Shown here: piece by piece, positions 53,770 through 62,812 of the stretch | Numbering within the stretch: the stretch's first letter is position 1 | Layout of the letters: each line of letters begins with the position of its first letter | Assembly (NCBI RefSeq): GCF_023015985.1 | Contig: NZ_JALKAO010000002.1 | Span: 62,001 to 126,000, forward strand | DNA: 64,000 nt | Origin: Marivita sp. S6314 | Lineage (GTDB): Bacteria > Pseudomonadota > Alphaproteobacteria > Rhodobacterales > Rhodobacteraceae | Reading direction: 5' to 3' | The notes under the pieces: model-generated | What the model saw: the letters and a program-made list of their open reading frames with translations, nothing else | Databases searched by the model: none | What the model was told of the DNA's origin: nothing | Position numbers and translations under genes: made by a program

Positions 53770-54417
53770 ATGGTAAAAGAAGCTTTCGATCACGTCCGTC
53801 ATTGGGTGTTTGATCTCGACAACACTCTGTATCCCCCTGCGGTGCGTCTTTTCGATCAGATCGAGCTGCGCATGACCCAATACGTCATGGACTCCGTCGG
53901 GGTGGATCGGGATGAAGCCGATGCGCTGCGTGTAAAATACTGGCACGCATACGGGACAACCCTTGCCGGACTCATGCGCGAACACGACGTCGACCCTGCA
54001 CCGTATCTGCATGATGTGCATGACATCGACTTTTCGGTCCTTCCCGAAGACCCGCATCTGGCTGAGCTGATCAAAGACCTTCCGGGCCGCAAGATTGTCT
54101 ATACCAACGGGTCAGCCCCCTATGCCCAAAGCGTGCTGCGCGCGCGCGGGCTGGATGGGCTGTTCGATGCCATCTACGGCGTGGAACACGCGGACTTTCA
54201 CCCAAAGCCGGAACGCTCGGCGTTTGAAACGGTGTTTGGCAAGGACGGCGTGACGACGTCCGAAGCGGCCATGTTTGAGGATGACCCGCGCAATCTTGCG
54301 GCCCCCCACGAGATGGGGATGCGCACGGTGCACGTGGCCGACGAAGCGGTTAAGGCACCTCACATTCATCACCACACGGATGACCTGAACAATTTTCTTG
54401 AACGGCTGATGCGATAA
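53770..54417 (+). CDS. HAD-superfamily pyrimidine 5'-nucleotidase (SDT1-like)
   Basis: 215 residues. HAD motif I VFDLDNTLYPP, motif II IVYTNGSAPYAQ (T-N-G-S), motif III Lys in HPKPERSAFETVF, and motif IV MFEDDPRNLAAPHEMGM. The DNTLYP start and length match the pyrimidine 5'-nucleotidase/Sdt1 group, which dephosphorylates UMP/CMP-like nucleotides. Divergent from the GntR gene (102 bp between starts). Confidence 0.87.
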   Translation: MVKEAFDHVRHWVFDLDNTLYPPAVRLFDQIELRMTQYVMDSVGVDRDEADALRVKYWHAYGTTLAGLMREHDVDPAPYLHDVHDIDFSVLPEDPHLAELIKDLPGRKIVYTNGSAPYAQSVLRARGLDGLFDAIYGVEHADFHPKPERSAFETVFGKDGVTTSEAAMFEDDPRNLAAPHEMGMRTVHVADEAVKAPHIHHHTDDLNNFLERLMR

Positions 54418-54422
54418 CAATC

Positions 54423-54437
54423 TGCCGCATTGCGGCA
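54423..54437 (+). terminator. Short hairpin after the HAD gene
   Basis: TGCCGC / GCGGCA stem with a 3-nt loop, starting six bases after the HAD stop. No adjacent T-run, so termination would be weak; it may be only an incidental dyad. Confidence 0.35.
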
Positions 54438-54499
54438 ATTTGACAGTTTTTGTCAGGCATTTCGAACTTACCTCCCAAGTACATAAAGAGGAGTTTCAA

Positions 54500-54730
54500 A
54501 TGTCTGTTTCCGATCCCAACCTGACCACCACGCGCACGCCGATATTTGCAGACGCGCTTAAGGCGGTAAAAGACGGCACACCGGGTGCCATCTACCTCCT
54601 GCTGGCCGCGTTTCTGTCGCTGCTTGTCATGGCCGTTATGACATGGGGCGTGGTGGCGTTGGCGATGACCGCGCTGGCCTTTGTGCCAATTGTCATGGTG
54701 ACCCTGATCCTGATCACGGTCGGAAAGTAA
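54500..54730 (+). CDS. Small membrane protein (76 aa)
   Basis: ATG 54500 has an excellent Shine-Dalgarno (AGAGGAG at 54487-54493) and a TTGACA element 55 bp upstream. After a soluble ~28-residue N-terminus come two hydrophobic segments: AIYLLLAAFLSLLVMAVMTW and a second one to the end (VVALAMTALAFVPIVMVTLI). Only GK follows the second helix, so both termini are probably on the same side. No family recognised. The strong start signals argue for high expression. Confidence 0.75.
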   Translation: MSVSDPNLTTTRTPIFADALKAVKDGTPGAIYLLLAAFLSLLVMAVMTWGVVALAMTALAFVPIVMVTLILITVGK

Positions 54731-54814
54731 GCCACCGGGAAACCTGCCGCATCGCCCTTCCCCCGCGTTCGCGCTAAATCAGGTATCAACGACGCGCTAC
54801 ATCCGAGGACAGAC

Positions 54815-56005
54815 ATGGACTACGACATCGTTGTTTCAGGAGGCGGCATCGCCGGGCTTGCGGCGGCCGCCGCGTTTGGTGCCGAAGGATACACGGTGCT
54901 GTGCCTTGACCCGGCCCCACCGGTGACACGCCGCGATGACGACGGCGCGGATTTGCGGACAACGGCGTTCCTGCAGCCTGCGCGCGATTTTCTGGACGAG
55001 ATCGGCCTTTGGGCGCGTCTGGAACAGCATGCCATGCCCTTGCAGGTGATGCGGATCGTCGATGCAGGCGGCGAAACGGCAGAGCCACGGGTGACAAAAG
55101 CGTTCAACGCCTCTGACATTTCTGACCTGCCTTTCGGTTGGAACTTGCCGAACTGGCTGCTGCGCCGCGAATTTGTCGCGCATCTTGACGCACTGCCCTC
55201 CGTGACCTTCCGCCCCGGAACAGGCACCACGGCGCTGTTCACGCGCAACGCCGAAGCGCGGGTCACGCTCAGCGATGGCTCAAAGGTCAGGTGCCGACTG
55301 GTGATCGCCGCAGACGGGCGCGGCTCCCCGATGCGCCGCGCTGCGGGGATCGACGTGCAAACCACCCGTTTCGGTCAAAAAGCCCTGGCCTTTGCGGTAA
55401 CGCACCCGATCCCGCACGAAAATGTTTCGACTGAAATCCACCGCACCGGAGGGCCGTTTACCTTTGTACCTTTGCCAGACTTGGATGGATCCCCCTCGTC
55501 TGCCATCGTCTGGATGGAAGAAGGCCCCAAGGCCGACGCACTTGCCGCACTCGACGTGGACGCGTTCGAAGACGCAATGAACCAGCGGTCCTGTCACCTG
55601 TTCGGCCCCCTGAAACTGGCCTCGCGGCGCACAATCTGGCCAATCATCAGCCAGCAAGCCGACCGTTTGAGCGGCGAACGGATCGCGCTTGTCGCCGAGG
55701 CCGCGCATGTCGTGCCGCCCATCGGGGCACAGGGTCTGAACATGAGCCTGACAGACATCCGCGTTCTGCGCGATCTTGCGCGCCTCGACGGTGCGGAGCT
55801 TGGATCGCGCAAGATGCTGGATGCCTACCACCAGAAACGCATTGCCGATATCCGGGCGCGGGTTGCCGGGATCACCTTGCTAAATCGGACGTCCATGCTC
55901 AGCGCGCAACCGCTGCGGGATCTGCGGGCCAAGGGTCTGGACGCATTGTACACGCTCAAACCTGTCCGCAAGACGCTGATGCAGCTGGGACTGGGCGCGC
56001 GTTAA
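54815..56005 (+). CDS. UbiH/UbiF-type FAD-dependent monooxygenase (ubiquinone biosynthesis hydroxylase family)
   Basis: 396 residues. FAD loop VVSGGGIAGLAAAAAFGAEG, the second FAD motif DG in RLVIAADGRGSPMRRAAG, and the conserved RIALVAEAAHVVPPIGAQGL with GLNMSLTDIRVL (GD-type motif is AE here). These match the UbiH/UbiF/VisC/COQ6 group that hydroxylates the ubiquinone ring. The D of the usual GDAAH is replaced (VAEAAH), as in many alphaproteobacterial members. Convergent with msrB, stops overlapping. Confidence 0.85.
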   Translation: MDYDIVVSGGGIAGLAAAAAFGAEGYTVLCLDPAPPVTRRDDDGADLRTTAFLQPARDFLDEIGLWARLEQHAMPLQVMRIVDAGGETAEPRVTKAFNASDISDLPFGWNLPNWLLRREFVAHLDALPSVTFRPGTGTTALFTRNAEARVTLSDGSKVRCRLVIAADGRGSPMRRAAGIDVQTTRFGQKALAFAVTHPIPHENVSTEIHRTGGPFTFVPLPDLDGSPSSAIVWMEEGPKADALAALDVDAFEDAMNQRSCHLFGPLKLASRRTIWPIISQQADRLSGERIALVAEAAHVVPPIGAQGLNMSLTDIRVLRDLARLDGAELGSRKMLDAYHQKRIADIRARVAGITLLNRTSMLSAQPLRDLRAKGLDALYTLKPVRKTLMQLGLGAR

Positions 56006-56475
56006 GCCGCGCGAAAGGTCAGGCTGACGCCATTGATGCAATGCCGCTTTCCGGTCGGTTGCGGGCCGTCGTCGAAGATATGGCCAAGATGACTGCCGCA
56101 TCGGCGACAATGGCACTCGGTCCGCAACATGAAAAACGACCGATCTTGCTTGGTGCCAATCGCATTGGCCTGCGCCTGCCAAAAGCTGGGCCAGCCCGTG
56201 CCGCTGTCGAACTTGTGTTCCGAGGAATACAGGGCCAAGTCGCACCCCTTGCAATGAAACATGCCGCGGCGGGTTTCCCGGTCGAGCGGCGAACTGAACG
56301 CGCGTTCGGTGCCGTGTTCGCGCATCACTCGGTACTCAGCCGCGTTCAGCATCGCCTTCCACTCCGCGTCCGAGCGTGTGATCTCGAAAGACCCTTTGGA
56401 TGCGGACACCGCCTTGGCGGATGCCGAAAAGCCCAAAGCGGCGGCGGCGGTTTGCAAAAACTGGCGTCTGATCAT
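56002..56475 (-). CDS. msrB: Tat-exported peptide-methionine (R)-S-oxide reductase
   Basis: 157 residues from ATG 56475, AGGAGG five bases upstream. The N-terminus MIRRQFLQTAAAALGFSASA is a twin-arginine signal (RRQFLQ). The MsrB fold follows: zinc Cys pairs in CKGCDLALY and CHCRRCGSHLGH, substrate motif GTGWPSFW, and catalytic Cys146 in KRHCINGVSL. Repairs methionine-R-sulfoxide in periplasmic proteins. Located 90 bp downstream of the fused sigma/anti-sigma gene on the same strand and likely in its regulon or transcript. Confidence 0.93.
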   Translation of the reverse strand: MIRRQFLQTAAAALGFSASAKAVSASKGSFEITRSDAEWKAMLNAAEYRVMREHGTERAFSSPLDRETRRGMFHCKGCDLALYSSEHKFDSGTGWPSFWQAQANAIGTKQDRSFFMLRTECHCRRCGSHLGHIFDDGPQPTGKRHCINGVSLTFRAA

Positions 56476-56565
56476 CGGATCCTCCTGTGGCAGGTCCAAC
56501 ATGGGTGCTGCGCCCCCGTGATCGCAAGCAAACCCTGCACACAATTGCGCGATCTGAACCGGTGG

Positions 56566-57435
56566 TCACTGCAGCGGAACAAGCACATCCGTAGACACCG
56601 CGAACCACAACACGAGCGCAGCAATAATACCGCCAATGGCATAGGGCCAAAGCTGCTGCCAAAGCGTTTCGCGCCGCTCGCTGAACAGGCTGGCCTGCAA
56701 CCTGCGCGCCAATTGCGCCGGAGGAGGCGTTTCCGGGATTGAAGCCCGAAGATAATCGGACAGGCCCGCGTGCCAAACCGCCACCTGCCTGGCCAGATCC
56801 GCGTCATCGGACATCTGCGCTTCAAACATGACCGCCTCGTCCTCCGGAAGCAGACACAGCGCGTATTCCGCGGCTGGAACAGACGGCTGATCTTCGGTCA
56901 TCAAAGAACACCCAATGGTCTGCAGCGCTTTTTGCAACGACCGCCGCACCGTGGGCGCGTCCACGTCGGACGCCCGCGCCAGATCGTCATACCCGTCCCC
57001 GTTCAGACACACCCGCCGCAACAGCGTGGCGCGGGCCGGTTGCAGCGCCGAAATGCTGGCTTGAAGGCTGTTGTCTTGCTCTGTCGGAGCATCCGAAAGT
57101 CCCGCCACACCAAAAAGTTCGCGCGTATCGACCCGGTCTGGCGCGCTATAGCGCACACGCTTTCTTGCGATCGCCGCTGCCCGGATATCGGTCACCACCC
57201 GCGCCATTGGCGACAGGTCCGGGCTGCGAAACAGGTCGGCATCGTCCCAGAGGGCTGTAAACAATTCGTGCAGACAATCCTCTGCCTCGGTGTGATCCCC
57301 CAGAACGCGCAGCGCCACGGCGAAGAGCTGCGGCGCGGTCAGGTCATATAATTGCTGAAACGCCGACCGGTCGGCCATCGCCACCCGTGCCATCAGCGCG
57401 TCAATCTGGTCCGGCAAGTTCATGAGTGAATTCAC
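56566..57435 (-). CDS. Fused ECF sigma factor / RskA-like anti-sigma membrane protein
   Basis: 289 residues from GTG 57435 (AAAGGG just upstream; ATG 57423 is the alternative). Residues ~20-95 are ECF sigma region 2 ([33 protein letters not shown]). Residues ~125-178 are a region-4-like HTH ([31 protein letters not shown]). Residues ~183-260 match anti-sigma K/RskA N-domains ([36 protein letters not shown]), followed by one membrane helix ([17 protein letters not shown]) and a ~10-residue tail. There is no extracytoplasmic sensor domain. The reading frame is continuous with no internal stop. Divergent from cobS by 80 bp; msrB lies downstream. Either a membrane-tethered sigma factor or a remnant of a two-gene system. 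Confidence 0.75.
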   Translation of the reverse strand: MNSLMNLPDQIDALMARVAMADRSAFQQLYDLTAPQLFAVALRVLGDHTEAEDCLHELFTALWDDADLFRSPDLSPMARVVTDIRAAAIARKRVRYSAPDRVDTRELFGVAGLSDAPTEQDNSLQASISALQPARATLLRRVCLNGDGYDDLARASDVDAPTVRRSLQKALQTIGCSLMTEDQPSVPAAEYALCLLPEDEAVMFEAQMSDDADLARQVAVWHAGLSDYLRASIPETPPPAQLARRLQASLFSERRETLWQQLWPYAIGGIIAALVLWFAVSTDVLVPLQ

Positions 57436-57515
57436 GCGCCCTTTCCCTTGCTCCTTCCGCAATTATGTTGCACCACACACGCGCAACACGCCCAGTACAG
57501 AAGGATGTCCGCAAC

Positions 57516-58502
57516 ATGGCCGACGGGACGATCGACATCAACGCCAAACCGACCGAGGAAATACTGGCTCGCGAGGTCTTTGGCATCGATACGGATATGA
57601 TTGTGCACGGCTTCCCCGAGCGCACAGAGCGCGTGCCGGATATCGACAGCACCTACAAGTTCGACCCCGACACGACGATGGCGATCCTGGCCGGTTTCCG
57701 CAACAACCGCCGCGTGATGATCCAAGGCTATCACGGCACCGGTAAGTCGACCCATATCGAACAGGTCGCCGCCCGCCTGAACTGGCCCTGTGTGCGCGTC
57801 AACCTCGACAGTCACATCAGCCGCATCGACCTGATCGGAAAGGATGCGATCAAGCTTGTGGATGGCAAACAGGTCACCCAGTTCCAGGAAGGCATCCTGC
57901 CCTGGGCGCTGCGCAACCCCACCGCCATCGTGTTCGACGAATACGACGCCGGCCGCGCCGACGTGATGTTTGTGATCCAGCGCGTGCTGGAAACCGACGG
58001 CAAGCTGACGTTGCTCGACCAGAACGCCGTTCTGACCCCGCACAAGTACTTCCGCATCTTCGCCACGGCCAACACCGTGGGCCTTGGGGATACGACCGGC
58101 CTCTATCACGGCACCCAGCAGATCAACCAGGGCCAGATGGACCGCTGGTCGCTGGTGGCTACGCTGAACTACCTGTCGATTGACGCCGAAACCTCGATCG
58201 TGCTGTCCAAGGCACCGCATTACAACACCGAGAAGGGCCGCAAGACCGTACGCCAGATGGTGACGGTCGCGGACCTGACCCGGACCGCGTTCATGTCGGG
58301 CGATCTGTCCACGGTCATGAGTCCCCGGACGGTGATTGCCTGGGCACAGAACGCCGAGATTTTCCGCGATGTGGGTTATGCGTTCCGCGTGTCCTTCCTC
58401 AACAAATGCGACGAGCTTGAGCGCCAGACCGTGGCGGAGTTCTACCAGCGATGCTTTGACGAAGAACTGCCCGAAAGTGCTGCCAGCCTGAGCATCGCCT
58501 GA
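57516..58502 (+). CDS. cobS: Cobaltochelatase subunit CobS (AAA+)
   Basis: 328 residues from ATG 57516. N-terminal [20 protein letters not shown], Walker [16 protein letters not shown], Walker [21 protein letters not shown], sensor segment [20 protein letters not shown]. It forms the AAA+ ring that, with CobT and CobN, inserts Co2+ into hydrogenobyrinate a,c-diamide in aerobic B12 synthesis. Length matches the family. cobT follows 154 bp later, after an unusual double hairpin. Confidence 0.96.
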   Translation: MADGTIDINAKPTEEILAREVFGIDTDMIVHGFPERTERVPDIDSTYKFDPDTTMAILAGFRNNRRVMIQGYHGTGKSTHIEQVAARLNWPCVRVNLDSHISRIDLIGKDAIKLVDGKQVTQFQEGILPWALRNPTAIVFDEYDAGRADVMFVIQRVLETDGKLTLLDQNAVLTPHKYFRIFATANTVGLGDTTGLYHGTQQINQGQMDRWSLVATLNYLSIDAETSIVLSKAPHYNTEKGRKTVRQMVTVADLTRTAFMSGDLSTVMSPRTVIAWAQNAEIFRDVGYAFRVSFLNKCDELERQTVAEFYQRCFDEELPESAASLSIA

Positions 58503-58510
58503 TGGGCGTC

Positions 58511-58556
58511 GGATCGGCTGCGCCGATCCGATCCGCGCGCGCCTGCGGCGCGCGCG
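58511..58556. repeat. Double perfect hairpin in the cobS-cobT gap
   Basis: Two back-to-back dyads, both with loop TGC: GGATCGGC/GCCGATCC (8-bp stem, 58511-58529) and CGCGCGCGCC/GGCGCGCGCG (10-bp stem, 58534-58556). They are followed by ATATGCATAT and TTTGGAAAAAGAAGATG. The last part resembles intergenic repeats I associate with Rhodobacteraceae genomes; copy number elsewhere in the genome cannot be seen. Confidence 0.75.
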
Positions 58557-58656
58557 ATATGCATATTTGGAAAAAGAAGATGCACTGCAGCGATCCATTG
58601 GGGATGGCTGAACTTGCGTCTTGTGGCGCTGCCTGCTTTGCGAAACGATACCCGTT

Positions 58657-60534
58657 ATGAACAAGCCAACAGACAATCCCGCCGATCCGTTCAAAAAGGC
58701 ATTGGCCGAGGCGACCAAGGTTCTGGCGGACGATCCTGAACTCAGCGTCAGCTATTCGGTGGATCCATCCGGCCTGTCGGGGGATGCCATGCGCCTGCCG
58801 CAGGTCAGCCGACGGCTGACCCGTGACGAGGTGATGCTGGCCCGCGGCACCGCTGACGCGCTGGCGATGAACCGTCGCTACCACGATGCAGGCACACATG
58901 CGCGTTATGCGCCGCAGGGCGACATGGCCCGAGAGCTGTATGAAGCGATGGAGACCGCCCGTTGCGAGGCGATGGGCGCGCGGGATATGCCCGGCACGGC
59001 TGGCAATATCGATGCCAAGATCGGCCACGACGCGCTGCGGCGGGGGTATGACACCATCAAGGAGGCCTCCGAAGCGCCGCTATCGGCGGCTGCCGGATAT
59101 CTGGTCCGGCATCTGGCCACCGGACGCGACCTTCCTGACGGCGCACAGAACGTGATGGAGCTGTGGCGCGGCTTTATCGAAAACCAAGCGGGTGGAACGC
59201 TTGAAAACGTTCAAGACGTACTGGACGATCAGGCCGCCTTTGCCCGCTTCACCCGCGCTGTGATCACCGATCTGGGTTATGGCGATCAGCTTGGCGATGA
59301 TCCGGACGAACTGGATGACGAGGCCGAGGATCAGGCCGAGGACGGGGCTGACGACGAACAGGAACCTGACAGCACCGGTCAGGATGACGATCAGGATCAG
59401 GATGCCGAAGCCAGCCCCGAATCGAGCCAGGAAGACACACAGGATCCGTCGCAGGCACAGGTCTCGATGGACGAGATGGCCGATCAGGAGATGGGCGAAG
59501 AAACAGAAATGCCCGAGGGCGAAGCGCCGCTTGAACCGCCGCCCCCTGCCCCGGTCTCTGAGGCCGATCCGGACTACAAGGTGTTCGACGCCACCCATGA
59601 CGAGGAAATCCTCGCCGAAGATTTGGCCGAGCCGGTCGAGTTGGAACGCTTGCGCGCCTATCTTGATCAGCAGCTTGAGCCCTTGAAGGGTGCTGTGAGC
59701 CGATTGGCGAACAAACTTCAGCGTCGTCTACAGGCGCAGCAGAACCGATCCTGGGAGTTTGATCTTGAGGAAGGTATTCTGGATGCCGGGCGACTGGCGC
59801 GCGTCGTCGCCAACCCGACGACGCCGCTGTCGTTCAAGGTCGAGAAAGACACCGAATTCCGCGACACGGTTGTGACGCTGCTGCTGGACAATTCCGGGTC
59901 CATGCGCGGGCGCCCGATCTCGATTGCCGCCATCTGTGCCGATGTTCTGGCACGCACGCTGGAGCGGTGTTCGGTCAAGGTGGAAATCCTTGGCTTCACC
60001 ACCCGTGCTTGGAAAGGTGGACAGGCGCGTGAGAAATGGCTGAACGAAGGCCGCGAACAGCAACCCGGACGCCTGAACGACCTGCGCCACATCATCTACA
60101 AAGGGGCCGACGCCCCGTGGCGGCGCACGCGGCCCAATCTTGGGTTGATGATGAAAGAAGGTCTGCTCAAGGAAAACATCGACGGCGAAGCGCTTGAATG
60201 GGCGCATAAGCGGATGATCCACCGTCCCGAGGCGCGCAAGATCCTTATGGTGATTTCGGACGGTGCGCCCGTAGATGACAGCACATTGTCGGTGAACCCG
60301 GCCAATTACCTTGAGAAGCATCTGCGCGATGTGATCGCCATGGTGGAACGCCGCAAACAGGTCGAGCTTTTGGCCATCGGGATCGGCCATGACGTGACCC
60401 GGTACTACGAACGCGCGGTCACCATCACTGATGTCGAACAACTTGCGGGTGCCATGACCGAACAGCTTGCGTCGCTCTTTGACAGCGATCCCCGCGCCCG
60501 CGCGCGTCTGATGGGGATCAAGCGCGCCGTCTGA
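58657..60534 (+). CDS. cobT: Cobaltochelatase subunit CobT
   Basis: 625 residues from ATG 58657. Layout: an N-terminal helical domain with [20 protein letters not shown], a long acidic linker (residues ~205-300, Asp/Glu/Gln-rich), and a C-terminal VWA domain with the MIDAS motif [15 protein letters not shown] and [13 protein letters not shown]. It partners CobS and CobN in cobalt insertion. The acidic linker is usual for CobT. No cobN in this window. Confidence 0.96.
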   Translation: MNKPTDNPADPFKKALAEATKVLADDPELSVSYSVDPSGLSGDAMRLPQVSRRLTRDEVMLARGTADALAMNRRYHDAGTHARYAPQGDMARELYEAMETARCEAMGARDMPGTAGNIDAKIGHDALRRGYDTIKEASEAPLSAAAGYLVRHLATGRDLPDGAQNVMELWRGFIENQAGGTLENVQDVLDDQAAFARFTRAVITDLGYGDQLGDDPDELDDEAEDQAEDGADDEQEPDSTGQDDDQDQDAEASPESSQEDTQDPSQAQVSMDEMADQEMGEETEMPEGEAPLEPPPPAPVSEADPDYKVFDATHDEEILAEDLAEPVELERLRAYLDQQLEPLKGAVSRLANKLQRRLQAQQNRSWEFDLEEGILDAGRLARVVANPTTPLSFKVEKDTEFRDTVVTLLLDNSGSMRGRPISIAAICADVLARTLERCSVKVEILGFTTRAWKGGQAREKWLNEGREQQPGRLNDLRHIIYKGADAPWRRTRPNLGLMMKEGLLKENIDGEALEWAHKRMIHRPEARKILMVISDGAPVDDSTLSVNPANYLEKHLRDVIAMVERRKQVELLAIGIGHDVTRYYERAVTITDVEQLAGAMTEQLASLFDSDPRARARLMGIKRAV

Positions 60535-60606
60535 GACACCGGTTCCGTGGGTGTGCGACCTCTGATGCTGTGACCGGCAAAAGGAATGACGAAAAAGGCC
60601 ACCGCC

Positions 60607-62388
60607 ATGTTTCAAAGCTTTTCGGAAACCTCCTCTCCCGCCCAGGGCCCGGCCCGGCTGGCCGCATTGCGGGCTGTTCTGACAGACGAAGGTCTTGACG
60701 GGTTCATCATCCCCCGCGCCGATGCGCATCAGGGGGAATACGTGGCCCCAAGGGACGAACGTCTGTCCTGGCTGACAGGATTTACCGGATCGGCCGGGTT
60801 TTGCGTGGCGCTGCGTGACAAGGCCGGCGTGTTCGTCGACGGGCGCTACCGCGTGCAGGTGCAGGCCCAGGTGGCCGATGTCTATACCCCGGTCCATTGG
60901 CCCGAAACCGGTCTGGGCGAATGGATCGCAGACAACGCGCCGTCAGAGGGGGTGGTCGGGTTCGACCCATGGCTGCATACCGTCAGCCAGTTGCGCGAGC
61001 TGGAAAAGACCTCCGGCTCGGTGAGCTTGCGGCGGGTCGACAACCTGGTGGACCGGATCTGGCAAACCCAACCCGCGCCGCCACGCGCGCCGGCCTTTGT
61101 GCAACCTGTTGAACTGACCGGCGAGGCCCATGATCGCAAGATCGCGCGTCTGGCGAACGACTTGGGCAAAGCGCAGCACTCTGTTCTGACACTGCCTGAC
61201 AGCATCTGCTGGCTGCTCAACATCCGCGGCGAAGATGTGCCGCGCACGCCGTTCATGCACGGGTTTGCAATCCTGCATGCCACGGGGTCGGTTACATTGT
61301 TTGCGGATCCTAAGAAATGCGAAGGGCTGGGGGATCACTTTGGGTCCTCAGTGACCCTGCAGCCGATTGCAGATTTTCTCCCCGCGCTGGTTCAGCTTGA
61401 AGGCACAGTGCAGATCGACCCCGCCAGTTGCCCCGTGATCGTTGCGGACACGCTTTCTGCGGCGGGGCTTGAGATCAAGGAAGCGCAAGACCCGTGCGCG
61501 TTGCCGAAAGCCTGCAAAACAGCCGCAGAGTTGCAGGGCGCGCGCGAAGCACATCTGCGCGACGGGGCAGCCATGGCGCGGTTCCTGCACTGGCTTGACA
61601 CGCAAACCCCGGGCACATTCAGCGAAATTGACGTTGTGACCAAACTGGAAGCCGAGCGCACCGCAACAAATGCGCTGCGGGACATCAGCTTCGACACGAT
61701 CTCGGGCGCAGGGCCGAATGGCGCAATCGTCCATTACCGTGTGACGGAAAAGACAAACCGCACGGTCGAGGACGGGCTGCTGTTGGTCGATAGCGGCGGG
61801 CAGTATGTCGACGGCACGACCGACATCACCCGCACCATTGCCATTGGAACCGTGGGTGACGAGGAACGCCGCGCTTTCACGCTTGTGTTGAAGGGCATGA
61901 TCGCCATTTCGTGCCTGCGCTGGCCCGTGGGCCTTGCCGGCCGTGATCTGGACGCGCTGGCGCGGGTTGCGTTGTGGGCGCATGGCATGGACTACGCCCA
62001 TGGCACAGGGCACGGCGTCGGTTCGTATCTGAGCGTACATGAAGGCCCACAGCGGCTGGCGCGCGCGGGCACCGTGCCGTTCATGCCGGGTATGATCCTG
62101 TCCAATGAACCCGGCTTCTACAAAGAAGGCGCGTTCGGCATCCGGATTGAAAACCTGATCGTGGTCGAAGAAGCCCCCCGGCTCGACACCCAATCGGTTC
62201 CCGAAATGCTGCGGTTTGAGACGATCACCTTTGCCCCGATCGACACGCGTCTGGTCGACGTTGCGCTTCTGACGCAGGACGAACGGACCTGGCTCAACGC
62301 CTATCACGCGCAGGTTCTGGACCAGATCGGTCCGCTGGTTGACGGTGCCGTGCACCGCTGGCTGGAAAGCGCCTGTGCCCCGATCTGA
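60607..62388 (+). CDS. Aminopeptidase P (M24B)
   Basis: 593 residues from ATG 60607 (AAAAAGG eight bases upstream; ATG 60586 lacks spacing). Three-domain long aminopeptidase P: two creatinase-like N-domains (GFIIPRADAHQGEYVAPRDE, and SICWLLNIRGEDVPRTPFMH) and the catalytic domain with metal ligands Asp in LLVDSGGQYVDGTTDITRT (two Asp), His in HGTGHGVGSYLSVHEGP, Glu in ILSNEPGFYKEG and Glu in IRIENLIVVEE. Removes an N-terminal residue before proline. Cytoplasmic; no signal peptide. Confidence 0.93.
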   Translation: MFQSFSETSSPAQGPARLAALRAVLTDEGLDGFIIPRADAHQGEYVAPRDERLSWLTGFTGSAGFCVALRDKAGVFVDGRYRVQVQAQVADVYTPVHWPETGLGEWIADNAPSEGVVGFDPWLHTVSQLRELEKTSGSVSLRRVDNLVDRIWQTQPAPPRAPAFVQPVELTGEAHDRKIARLANDLGKAQHSVLTLPDSICWLLNIRGEDVPRTPFMHGFAILHATGSVTLFADPKKCEGLGDHFGSSVTLQPIADFLPALVQLEGTVQIDPASCPVIVADTLSAAGLEIKEAQDPCALPKACKTAAELQGAREAHLRDGAAMARFLHWLDTQTPGTFSEIDVVTKLEAERTATNALRDISFDTISGAGPNGAIVHYRVTEKTNRTVEDGLLLVDSGGQYVDGTTDITRTIAIGTVGDEERRAFTLVLKGMIAISCLRWPVGLAGRDLDALARVALWAHGMDYAHGTGHGVGSYLSVHEGPQRLARAGTVPFMPGMILSNEPGFYKEGAFGIRIENLIVVEEAPRLDTQSVPEMLRFETITFAPIDTRLVDVALLTQDERTWLNAYHAQVLDQIGPLVDGAVHRWLESACAPI

Positions 62389-62450
62389 TCACAACCGCTT
62401 ACAATTGCTCTGTAACTCCGCTACATCGCACAGAAATAGGGGGTGGAACT

Positions 62451-62795
62451 ATGCATAAACACATAACAATCAGACCAGCCGACGGCACATGGGTCGTGCG
62501 CGCTGGCGGTGCCGTGATTGCAGAAAGCAAGAACGCCCTTGAACTGACCGAAGGCGACCGTCCCGGCGTCATCTACTTTCCGCGCGGGGATGTGGCGATG
62601 GCGTTCCTCGACACTTCGGATCACAGCTCGGAATGCCCCCACAAGGGCACAGCCAGCTACTACGATATCGTCTCCAAAAGTTCGACCTACGAGAACGCCG
62701 TCTGGAGTTACGAGTCCCCCAAGGACGACGTGTCAGAGATCAAGGGCCACCTTGCCTTTGCTCTGCAGGATGGGGTCGCCGTCGAACAGGTGTAG
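62451..62795 (+). CDS. DUF427 domain protein
   Basis: 114 residues. HITIRPADGTWVVRAGGAVI, PGVIYFPRGDVAMAFLD, SECPHKGTASYYDI and NAVWSYESPKDDVSEIKGHL are the DUF427 landmarks. A compact beta-fold of unknown function, common as a single-domain protein in alphaproteobacteria. Stands alone, 62 bp after aminopeptidase P. Confidence 0.88.
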   Translation: MHKHITIRPADGTWVVRAGGAVIAESKNALELTEGDRPGVIYFPRGDVAMAFLDTSDHSSECPHKGTASYYDIVSKSSTYENAVWSYESPKDDVSEIKGHLAFALQDGVAVEQV

Positions 62796-62812
62796 CGTCG
62801 CGGCGTTGTTCC

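Noticed and set aside
57432-58718. Long minus-strand frame of 428 codons opposite cobS
   Set aside because: It is the antisense of a certain gene in GC-rich DNA; composition is His/Val/Gly-rich with no recognisable motif.
59728-60897. Long minus-strand frame of 389 codons opposite cobT and aminopeptidase P
   Set aside because: Spans two confident genes on the other strand and shows no start signal or domain.
61348-62355. Minus-strand frame of 335 codons opposite aminopeptidase P
   Set aside because: Pure shadow of the M24B catalytic domain coding sequence.
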